This document shows, piece by piece, positions 1-12,853 of a stretch of 12,853 nucleotides of DNA (its first letter is position 1; every line of letters begins with the position of its first letter). Position numbers and translations under genes: made by a program. The notes under the pieces were generated by a model that had not been told where the DNA came from, ran no database searches, and saw only the letters and a list, made by a program, of their open reading frames with translations. This stretch comes from Aromatoleum sp. (GTDB lineage Bacteria > Pseudomonadota > Gammaproteobacteria > Burkholderiales > Casimicrobiaceae): assembly GCA_010365205.1 (NCBI GenBank), contig JAAFGU010000033.1:1-12853 (forward strand), given 5' to 3'.

Positions 1-86
1 TCGCGATGGAAGAGGGATTGCGTTTCGCGATCCGCGAGGGTGGGCGCACGGTGGGCGCCGGCGTGGTGGCGAAAGTCATCGAATAA
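1..86 (+). CDS. tuf: Elongation factor Tu, C-terminal end (partial)
   Basis: The first 86 bases are the 3' end of tuf, cut by the window edge; codons start at position 3 and the stop TAA is at 84-86. The 27 visible residues include RFAIREGGRTVGAGVVAKV, the near-invariant last β-strand region of EF-Tu domain 3. EF-Tu is the cytoplasmic GTPase that brings aminoacyl-tRNA to the ribosome. The usual proteobacterial ending AKV(L/I)x fits. In many betaproteobacteria one tuf copy sits directly before tRNA-Trp and secE, which matches what follows here. I cannot tell from this fragment how many tuf copies the genome has. There is no T-rich intrinsic terminator after the stop, so read-through into the tRNA is possible. 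Confidence 0.95.
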   Translation, partial: AMEEGLRFAIREGGRTVGAGVVAKVIE

Positions 87-169
87 CGACGAAACAGCGA
101 AAGGGTGGACGTGGCGAACGAATTCTCCACGGAGGCGACGATTCCTCCACCCGTTTGCGGGAGTACGAC

Positions 170-245
170 AGGCCAGTAGCTCAATTGGCAGAGCGGCGGT
201 CTCCAAAACCGCAGGTTGGGGGTTCGATTCCCTCCTGGCCTGCCA
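170..245 (+). tRNA. tRNA-Trp (anticodon CCA)
   Basis: A complete 76-nt cloverleaf can be folded by eye. The acceptor stem pairs 170-176 (AGGCCAG) with 235-241 (CTGGCCT), followed by discriminator G242 and an encoded CCA at 243-245. The anticodon stem pairs 196-200 with 208-212 around the loop CTCCAAA, placing anticodon CCA at 203-205, which reads the tryptophan codon UGG. The T stem pairs 218-222 with 230-234, with one G-U pair, around TTCGATT. It lies between tuf and secE, the usual betaproteobacterial position, and is probably cut from a longer transcript. The mature 3' end lies inside a 16-bp palindrome, listed separately. Confidence 0.97.
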
Positions 246-254
246 CGTGGCAGG
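239..254. repeat. Perfect 16-bp palindrome over the tRNA-Trp 3' end
   Basis: CCTGCCACGTGGCAGG at 239-254 equals its own reverse complement. Its left half contains the last acceptor-stem bases, discriminator and CCA of tRNA-Trp; its right half is the first nine bases of the 3' trailer. In the precursor RNA the trailer could pair with the CCA end (6 bp around ACGT, plus two possible G-U pairs) and compete with the last acceptor-stem pairs. Whether this affects 3' processing is inference. There is no integrase or duplicated tRNA end here to suggest an attachment site. Confidence 0.75.
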
Positions 255-271
255 TTACAAAACGGCACGCA

Positions 272-374
272 ACAAAGGACAAGGGACAGAAATCAGAACC
301 GCCGGATGCGCCGCGCCGCGAAACCGATGCATGGCCGCGCTTTCACTTTCTGACGGCTGACATCTGAAAGCTGA
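272..374. repeat. Degenerate inverted heptamer repeats before secE
   Basis: The spacer between tRNA-Trp and secE has two patches with a 7-nt period. On the right, 347-374 is four tandem units of consensus NNNCTGA (347-353, 354-360, 361-367, 368-374), and the last unit touches the secE ATG. On the left, 272-299 is four looser units of the form ACARRRR/TCAGAAC, which read in the opposite sense, because the complement of TCAGAA is TTCTGA. The two arms are separated by 41 nt of GC-rich sequence. The layout resembles degenerate short-period intergenic repeats that I recall from environmental proteobacteria; that resemblance is from memory and not checked. Copy number elsewhere in the genome cannot be seen from this window. 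Confidence 0.6.
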
Positions 375-722
375 ATGATCGACAAACTGAAGATTGCTTT
401 GGCAGTGGCATGCGTAATTGCCGGAGTGGGCGCGTACTACTATTTCGCCGAAATGGCGCAGGTGCTGCGGGTGCTGATGGTGCTGGGCGGTCTTGTTGCC
501 GCCGGCGTCGTCGCGTGGTTGTCCACGCCGGGCAAGGAGTTCTTCACTTTCGCGCAGGAAGCGTGGCAGGAAGCGGGCCGCGTATCGTGGCCGACGCGCA
601 AGGAGACGATGCAGACCACGGCGATCGTGTTCGTCTTCGTCACGATCATGGCAATGTTCCTGTTCGCCATCGATTCGACGCTGGCGTGGATCGTGAAATT
701 GATGACCGGACGGGGCGAGTGA
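375..722 (+). CDS. secE: Preprotein translocase subunit SecE
   Basis: SecE is the small essential clamp subunit of the SecYEG channel in the inner membrane. The 115-residue product shows three hydrophobic segments at about residues 6-25, 31-49 and 83-107, matching the three-helix form of proteobacterial SecE. Between the second and third lies the amphipathic cytoplasmic region ending in WPTRKE (72-77), the family hallmark that grips SecY. Start 375 gives an N-terminus beginning MIDKLKIAL, consistent with short betaproteobacterial SecE proteins. The only Shine–Dalgarno-like sequence is a weak GAAAG at 366-370, inside the heptamer repeats. The stop TGA overlaps the nusG ATG by one base, so the pair is probably translationally coupled. 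Confidence 0.95.
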   Translation: MIDKLKIALAVACVIAGVGAYYYFAEMAQVLRVLMVLGGLVAAGVVAWLSTPGKEFFTFAQEAWQEAGRVSWPTRKETMQTTAIVFVFVTIMAMFLFAIDSTLAWIVKLMTGRGE

Positions 723-1255
723 TGAGCAAGAAGTGGTTCGTCGTCCACGCCTACTCGGGTTTCGAGAAAAGCGTCCAGCGCGCGTTGATCGAGCGGATCA
801 AACGGTCGGACCTGGCCGACCAGTTCGGTCAAATCCTGGTACCGGTGGAGGAAGTCGTCGAGATGAAGGCTGGCCAGAGGGCGATCAGCGAGCGCAAGTT
901 CTTCCCCGGTTACGTGCTGGTGGAGATGGAGATGACCGACGACAGCTGGCACCTCGTGAAGAGCACGCCGAAGGTGACCGGTTTCGTCGGCGGAACGGCC
1001 AACAAACCGACGCCGATCACGCAGAAAGAAGTCGACGCGATCCTGCGCCAGGTGCAGGAAGGCGTCGAAAAGCCGCGCCCGAAGGTGCTGTTCGAGATGG
1101 GCGAGGCGGTGCGCGTGAAGGAAGGACCGTTCACCGACTTCCACGGCAACGTCGAGGACGTGAATTACGAGAAGAGCAAGCTGCGGGTGTCGGTGACGAT
1201 CTTCGGACGGTCGACACCGGTGGAATTGGATTTTTCGCAGGTGGAAAAGGCCTGA
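722..1255 (+). CDS. nusG: Transcription termination/antitermination protein NusG
   Basis: NusG binds the RNA polymerase β' clamp, suppresses pausing, and links polymerase to Rho or to ribosomal protein S10. The product is 177 residues, near the usual 177-181. The N-terminal NGN domain (about 1-110) opens MSKKWFVVHAYSGFE and contains FFPGYVLV, both typical. The C-terminal KOW domain (about 123-177) contains VRVKEGPF and FGRSTPVEL, the classic Rho/S10-binding β-barrel. Start 722 is chosen because it gives the canonical NusG N-terminus. The frame is open further upstream, but that part overlaps secE. The GGGGCGAG stretch just before the start can serve as ribosome-binding site. It is followed by 62 nt and rplK, as in most proteobacteria. 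Confidence 0.97.
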   Translation: MSKKWFVVHAYSGFEKSVQRALIERIKRSDLADQFGQILVPVEEVVEMKAGQRAISERKFFPGYVLVEMEMTDDSWHLVKSTPKVTGFVGGTANKPTPITQKEVDAILRQVQEGVEKPRPKVLFEMGEAVRVKEGPFTDFHGNVEDVNYEKSKLRVSVTIFGRSTPVELDFSQVEKA

Positions 1256-1273
1256 TTTCGATTGTTGATTTTT

Positions 1274-1304
1274 TGGGGAGGGCGAGGCTGCCCGCTTGCA
1301 CCCA
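1274..1304 (+). promoter_or_regulatory. Possible L1 repressor site in the rplKA leader
   Basis: The 62-nt nusG–rplK spacer holds a two-part stem: TGGG (1274-1277) with CCCA (1301-1304), and GGGC (1280-1283) with GCCC (1290-1293). A GA on the 5' side and seven bases on the 3' side form an asymmetric internal loop. In E. coli, L1 represses its own operon by binding a short helix–internal loop–helix in this position, mimicking its 23S rRNA site. Position and shape agree, but the pairings are short and I did not match the L1 consensus base by base. A T-run at 1269-1274 precedes the stem, so no intrinsic terminator is implied. Confidence 0.35.
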
Positions 1305-1317
1305 CCGGGAGAAATAA

Positions 1318-1752
1318 ATGGCGAAGAAAATAGTCGGTTTCATCAAGCTGCAGGTGCCGGCGGGGAAAGCGAACCCCAGCCCGCCGATCGGCCCCGCGCT
1401 CGGCCAGCGCGGCCTCAACATCATGGAATTCTGCAAGGCGTTCAACGCCAAGACGCAGAAGCTCGAAGCGGGCCTGCCGATCCCGGTCGTGATCACGGCT
1501 TACGCGGACAAGAGCTTCACGTTCGTGATGAAGACGCCGCCGGCCACGATCCTGATCAAGAAGGCGGCGAAGGTCGAGAAGGGCAGCAGCCGGCCGCATA
1601 CCGACAAGGTCGGCAAGCTGACGCGAGCCCAGGCCGAGGAGATCGCGAAGGCAAAGCAGCCCGATCTCACGGCGGGTGATCTGGACGCCGCGGTCCGCAC
1701 GATCGCCGGCAGCGCGCGCAGCATGGGCATCACGGTCGAAGGGGTGAAGTGA
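1318..1752 (+). CDS. rplK: 50S ribosomal protein L11
   Basis: L11 sits at the base of the ribosomal stalk, binds the 1070 region of 23S rRNA with the L10-L12 complex, and takes part in factor binding and RelA activation. The product is 144 residues; E. coli L11 is 142. The N-terminal domain carries the proline-rich PPIGPALGQRGLNI (22-35) that contacts the GTPase centre. The C-terminal RNA-binding domain carries the conserved SARSMGI near the end. ATG 1318 has a GGGAG ribosome-binding site at 1307-1311 and gives the standard start MAKKIVGFIKLQV. The stop TGA (1750-1752) is two bases from the rplA ATG, so L1 and L11 are translationally coupled, as is typical. Confidence 0.97.
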   Translation: MAKKIVGFIKLQVPAGKANPSPPIGPALGQRGLNIMEFCKAFNAKTQKLEAGLPIPVVITAYADKSFTFVMKTPPATILIKKAAKVEKGSSRPHTDKVGKLTRAQAEEIAKAKQPDLTAGDLDAAVRTIAGSARSMGITVEGVK

Positions 1753-1754
1753 TC

Positions 1755-2480
1755 ATGGCCACCGAACAGAAGCTGCCGAAGCTGTCCAAACGCATGAAGG
1801 CGGTCCGCGCCAAGGTGGACCGCAGCAAGGCCTATCCGGTCGACGAAGCGCTGAAGCTCGTCAAGGAAACGGCCGTCGCCAAGTTCGACGAGTCGGTCGA
1901 CGTCGCGGTCAACCTCGGCGTCGATGCAAAGAAGTCCGATCAGACGGTGCGCGGCTCGGTGGTGCTGCCCGCCGGCACCGGCAAGAAGGTTCGCGTCGCC
2001 GTGTTTGCGCAGGGCGACAAGGCGAAGGCGGCGCAGGAAGCCGGCGCCGACATCGTCGGCTTCGACGACCTCGCTGCACGGGTCAAGGAAGGATTCATGG
2101 ACTTCGACGTCGTGATCGCGACGCCGGACGCGATGAAGGTCGTGGGCCAGCTGGGCCAGATCCTCGGTCCCCGCGGCCTGATGCCGAACCCGAAGGTCGG
2201 CACCGTGACGCCGGACGTGGTCACCGCGGTGAAGAACGCCCGCGCGGGCCAGGTGCAGTACCGCACGGACAAGGGCGGCATCGTTCAATGCACGATCGGC
2301 CGCGCGTCGTTCGGCCCGGACCAGCTGAAATCCAACCTGCTTGCGCTGATCGAGGCGCTCAACAAGGCGAAGCCCGCCGGCACCAAGGGCATATACCTGA
2401 AGAAGGTGAGCCTCTCCTGCACGATGGGCGCCGGCGTCCGCGTCGAGACGTCGAGCCTCACGCAACAGGCCGCACCGTAA
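1755..2480 (+). CDS. rplA: 50S ribosomal protein L1
   Basis: L1 forms the mobile L1 stalk that helps move deacylated tRNA out of the E site, and it represses translation of the rplK-rplA mRNA. The frame gives 241 residues from ATG 1755, with LSKRMKAVRAKVD near the N-terminus and the universally conserved GPRGLMPNPKVGTVT in the RNA-binding domain. A GTG at 1749, overlapping the rplK stop, would add two residues. I prefer ATG 1755 because the purine-rich GAAGGGG at 1738-1744 is then at a normal distance, and the residues after Met match the usual MA start. It is slightly longer than the 234-residue E. coli L1, at the N-terminus. Confidence 0.95.
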   Translation: MATEQKLPKLSKRMKAVRAKVDRSKAYPVDEALKLVKETAVAKFDESVDVAVNLGVDAKKSDQTVRGSVVLPAGTGKKVRVAVFAQGDKAKAAQEAGADIVGFDDLAARVKEGFMDFDVVIATPDAMKVVGQLGQILGPRGLMPNPKVGTVTPDVVTAVKNARAGQVQYRTDKGGIVQCTIGRASFGPDQLKSNLLALIEALNKAKPAGTKGIYLKKVSLSCTMGAGVRVETSSLTQQAAP

Positions 2481-2570
2481 CGATTGTGAGAACGGATTTT
2501 GAGGGAACGGCGTGGCGGCAACGCTGCGACGGACCGTCAAAGACCGCAGGAGCGCCCGCCGATTTCCGGA

Positions 2571-2688
2571 TGGGGGCTTAAAAGCCGGCAGGTTCGGCGT
2601 CCTGCGCAGATGGTGCCCCGAAAACAGGATTTTCCTGACGTAAGGTCACCGTGGGAACCGTCCGGAAAAACGGACGGCAGGTGGGGCC
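2571..2688 (+). promoter_or_regulatory. Structured rplJ leader, likely L10-L12 autoregulatory site
   Basis: The 267-nt rplA–rplJ spacer has no gene but several local stems: GGCT/AGCC (2575-2578 with 2583-2586), CAGGA/TCCTG (2625-2629 with 2633-2637), and a strong 7-bp CCGTCCG/CGGACGG (2658-2664 with 2671-2677) with loop GAAAAA. A weaker outer pairing, 2644-2650 with 2680-2688, could enclose the last stem. None is followed by a T-run, so they are not simple terminators. In proteobacteria the L10(L12)4 complex binds an rplJ leader with a kink-turn and represses rplJL translation. Position supports this role here; the exact contact site is inferred. Confidence 0.55.
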
Positions 2689-2735
2689 GAGAGCGGCAGC
2701 CGTTGCATCAGAGGCGCTCGCGGCCCCGAACGTAC

Positions 2736-2742
2736 AGGAGGT
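2736..2742 (+). promoter_or_regulatory. Strong ribosome-binding site fixing a TTG start for rplJ
   Basis: AGGAGGT at 2736-2742 is nearly a full anti-Shine–Dalgarno match and ends five bases before TTG 2748. It supports the TTG as the true start of rplJ, because the protein begins with the canonical L10 N-terminus exactly there. Confidence 0.85.
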
Positions 2743-2747
2743 AGACC

Positions 2748-3272
2748 TTGAGTCTCAACCTGCAGGAGAAGCAAGCGGTAGTCGCGGAAGTCGCGAAGCA
2801 GGTCGCCGGCGCTCAGGCCATCATCATGGCCGAGAACCGCGGCATGGCCGTCGCCGACATGACGCTTCTCCGCGCGAAGGCACGGGCTTCGGGCGTGTAT
2901 TTCCGGGTGGTCAAGAATACCCTGGTGCGCCGCGCGGTCGTCGATACGCCGTTCGCTTCGCTGGCCGACAAGATGGTCGGTCCGCTGGCTTACGGCATCG
3001 GCCCCGACCCCGTTGCGGTGGCGAAGGTCTTGAACGACTTCGCCAAAGGCAACGAGAAGTTCGTAATCGCCGGCGGTGCCATGCCGGGCCAGATGATGTC
3101 CGCCAAGGACATCGCCGCGCTCGCATCGCTGCCTTCGCGCGAACAGCTGATCGCGAAGTTGCTCGGCACCATGCAGGCGCCCATCGCGAAATTCGTCCGC
3201 ACACTCAACGAGGTGCCGTCGAAGTTCGTCCGGGCGCTCGCCGCCGTGCGCGATGCGAAGCAGGCGGCGTAA
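2748..3272 (+). CDS. rplJ: 50S ribosomal protein L10
   Basis: L10 anchors the L7/L12 dimers to the large subunit, forming the stalk that recruits translation GTPases, and as L10-L12 it regulates its own mRNA. The product is 174 residues. It opens MSLNLQEKQAVVAEV, the standard L10 start, and contains VVKNTLVRRAV in the rRNA-binding domain. The C-terminal helix (about 142-174, APIAKFVRTLNEVPSKFVRA) is the L12-dimer binding helix. Translation starts at TTG 2748 behind a very strong ribosome-binding site; no ATG gives a better N-terminus. A rare start combined with a strong site fits a gene whose translation is rate-controlled. rplL follows after 52 nt. Confidence 0.96.
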   Translation: MSLNLQEKQAVVAEVAKQVAGAQAIIMAENRGMAVADMTLLRAKARASGVYFRVVKNTLVRRAVVDTPFASLADKMVGPLAYGIGPDPVAVAKVLNDFAKGNEKFVIAGGAMPGQMMSAKDIAALASLPSREQLIAKLLGTMQAPIAKFVRTLNEVPSKFVRALAAVRDAKQAA

Positions 3273-3324
3273 CCGCGCCTGCCCCACGATTGCCTAATTT
3301 CACCCTACGATTCAGGAGAACGAC

Positions 3325-3705
3325 ATGTCCGCAGTCCAAACCGAAATTCTCGACAAAGTTGCGTCGATGACGGTCCTCGAGCTCTCCGAGCTCATCAAGG
3401 CGATGGAAGAAAAGTTCGGCGTCTCGGCCGCTGCCGCCGTCGCCGTTGCCGGGCCGGCTGCCGGAGCCGCACCGGCTGCAGCCGTCGAAGAGCAGACCGA
3501 GTTCACCGTCATGCTGACCTCGTTCGGCGAGAACAAAGTCAACGTCATCAAGGCCGTGCGCGAACTGACGGGCCTCGGCTTGAAAGAAGCGAAGGACCTG
3601 GTCGACGGCGCGCCGAAGCCGGTCAAGGAAGGCGTCAACAAGGCCGATGCCGAAGCCGCCAGGAAGAAGCTGGAAGAAGCCGGCGCCAAGGCCGAGGTCA
3701 AGTAA
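3325..3705 (+). CDS. rplL: 50S ribosomal protein L7/L12
   Basis: L7/L12 is the multicopy stalk protein that recruits and activates IF2, EF-Tu, EF-G and RF3. The product is 126 residues, slightly above the E. coli 120. The layout is standard: N-terminal dimerisation domain (1-32, binds L10), a flexible Ala/Gly/Pro/Val hinge (33-54), and a C-terminal factor-binding domain (55-126) with conserved KVNVIKAVRELTGLGLKEAK. ATG 3325 follows CAGGAGAACGAC, a good ribosome-binding site. It needs several times more product than rplJ; the separate strong site is consistent with this. The rpoB gene follows after a long structured spacer, the usual point where transcript levels fall between stalk and polymerase genes. 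Confidence 0.97.
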   Translation: MSAVQTEILDKVASMTVLELSELIKAMEEKFGVSAAAAVAVAGPAAGAAPAAAVEEQTEFTVMLTSFGENKVNVIKAVRELTGLGLKEAKDLVDGAPKPVKEGVNKADAEAARKKLEEAGAKAEVK

Positions 3706-4058
3706 CGGCAAGACGGCGTTCGACGGGCCGGCGTGGGAAGTCGGCCTTACGCAGCTTCGTCGAGCGCCGCTTCGACTCCGGGCATCCCGCGGAACTTGCG
3801 GGCGTCCGAGAGGCCGAAGACGAGCGGATCCCAGGGTCCGCTCCTCTTCGTCTTCTGAAGCGACTGCAGGGGACAGGCATGGTCGGGTGGCGCTGATGCA
3901 GGCGCCACCGTCCGCCAGCGGTTGGTAGAGGCCAACCACCAAGCCAGGGAGTGCAACGCTCCCGACCAGTCGATGAACGATGGGCCCCGCCGCGACCGGC
4001 GGGGTCGATGAGACCGGGTGCAGACCTTGCGCCGCGGCTCGAGTGATCCGGAGAAGGC
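3706..4058 (+). promoter_or_regulatory. rplL–rpoB spacer: array of seven hairpins
   Basis: These 353 nt contain no supported gene but seven well-formed stems in order: 3726-3732/3740-3746 (one G-U); 3786-3790/3798-3802; a two-part stem 3816-3821/3850-3855 plus 3822-3828/3837-3843 with a 6-nt bulge; 3886-3893/3902-3909 (8 bp); 3920-3925/3932-3937; 3947-3953/3957-3963 (loop CAA, one G-U); and 3985-3992/3997-4004 (8 bp, loop CGAC). None has a following T-run. E. coli has a spacer of similar length here containing a transcription attenuator and an RNase III cut site that lower rpoBC relative to rplJL. Analogous function is inferred from position: the first stem is the best attenuator-like candidate and the two-part stem the best RNase III candidate. 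Confidence 0.5.
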
Positions 4059-8156
<4,098 letters not shown>

Positions 8157-8168
8157 CCGGAACGCATT

Positions 8169-8243
8169 GCCACGGAGGACACGGAGTACACGGAGGAATG
8201 CAGGTGATTTGTCTTACTCCATTCACTCCGTTTACTCCGTGGC
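8169..8243. repeat. Inverted array of 9-nt repeats between rpoB and rpoC
   Basis: The left arm (8169-8199) holds three tandem 9-mers of form CACGGAGKA at 8171-8179, 8180-8188 and 8189-8197. The right arm (8213-8243) holds three degenerate 9-mers of the opposite sense, TYACTCCRT, at 8214-8222, 8223-8231 and 8232-8240. The 31-nt arms match in 24 of 31 positions as an inverted repeat around a 13-nt loop, with a perfect 9-bp base (8169-8177 with 8235-8243). In the rpoBC mRNA it would form a long imperfect hairpin. It resembles ACGGAG-type dispersed repeats that I recall in other proteobacterial genomes, unverified. No terminal duplication or transposase is visible. Confidence 0.8.
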
Positions 8244-8289
8244 GACACAAGTCTGAAGCAACTCCGACACGAATCATTCGGGAGTACGC

Positions 8290-12612
<4,323 letters not shown>

Positions 12613-12636
12613 CCCTGCGCAATTCAATGAATTCTC

Positions 12637-12672
12637 GGGGCCGGCGGGCAACTGCCGGCCCCTTTTTCTTTT
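12637..12672 (+). terminator. Rho-independent terminator after rpoC
   Basis: Starting 24 bases after the rpoC stop, 12637-12647 pairs with 12652-12662: eleven base pairs, ten of them Watson–Crick and one G-U, closed by a GCAA (GNRA-type) tetraloop at 12648-12651. Five T residues follow directly (12663-12667), then C and four more T. This is a strong intrinsic terminator and marks the end of the operon. A second small stem, 12672-12677 with 12685-12690, follows. Confidence 0.95.
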
Positions 12673-12853
12673 CCGACTGATTTGGTCGGATAAGCCGGGC
12701 CCTGGCGGCGCGCCGGAGTCGCGGCCACCGCCCGCGGCTCCCGATTCCGCGCCGCAGCACTGGGAGTACATTCCAATCGAGGTATGAGTCTGAGCGGGGC
12801 GGTTTTGGAGTGAGAGCTTGTGAACTTTTGAATAATCAACTTCGAGGCATTTC
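12673..12853. other. Non-coding region after the rpoBC terminator
   Basis: I find no convincing gene on either strand. The first part is GC-rich; base composition turns AT-richer after about 12800 (TTTTGAATAATC near 12826-12837), which would fit the start of a promoter region for a gene beyond the window. I could not assign -35/-10 boxes with confidence. The rpsL gene, often next in proteobacteria, does not begin within these bases. Confidence 0.4.

Noticed and set aside
1749..1751. GTG as the start of rplA, overlapping the rplK stop
   Set aside because: It would sit only four bases after the purine-rich site and adds two residues not usual for L1; ATG 1755 has better spacing and a canonical start.
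12621..12633. AT-rich near-palindrome AATTCA-A-TGAATT between rpoC and its terminator
   Set aside because: Short, partly made of the GAATTC-like word, and without context to suggest an operator; likely chance.
12805..12833. Possible promoter TTGGAG–17 nt–TTGAAT at the window end
   Set aside because: Only about 3/6 and 4/6 matches to σ70 boxes and no gene start visible downstream; not enough support to list as a feature.

Overview
The window is one end of a classic bacterial transcription–translation supercluster, read entirely on the + strand: the 3' end of tuf (EF-Tu), tRNA-Trp, secE, nusG, rplK, rplA, rplJ, rplL, rpoB and rpoC, closed by a strong intrinsic terminator. GC-rich codon use, the protein signatures and the tuf–tRNA-Trp–secE–nusG order all point to a betaproteobacterium. 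That is an inference from family knowledge; I cannot name a genus.

Layout. 1-86: last 27 codons of tuf. 170-245: tRNA-Trp with encoded CCA. 246-374: spacer carrying degenerate 7-nt repeats that run up to the secE start codon. 375-1255: secE and nusG, overlapping by one base, so the Sec translocon subunit is coupled to the transcription factor NusG. 1318-2480: rplK-rplA (L11-L1), preceded by a short hairpin in the place where L1 normally represses its own mRNA. 2481-2747: a structured leader, the expected site of L10-L12 autoregulation. 2748-3705: rplJ-rplL, the ribosomal stalk. 3706-4058: a 353-nt non-coding stretch packed with hairpins before rpoB. 4059-8156 and 8290-12612: rpoB and rpoC, the two large RNA polymerase subunits, separated by 133 nt that contain an inverted array of 9-nt repeats. 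12637-12672: terminator. 12673-12853: no supported gene.

All coding genes are intact except tuf, which is cut by the window edge. They are textbook housekeeping genes, and I find no phage, IS, CRISPR, toxin or defence genes. The coding content therefore does not hold a new system. What merits attention lies mainly between genes: (a) two spacers, tRNA-Trp–secE and rpoB–rpoC, each holding degenerate short tandem units arranged in inverted orientation, with periods of 7 and 9 nt; (b) a run of seven simple hairpins in the rplL–rpoB spacer; (c) a perfect 16-bp palindrome over the CCA end of tRNA-Trp; and (d) inside RpoC, a linker about 22 residues longer than I recall in E. coli and Burkholderia, at the base of the secondary-channel rim helices.
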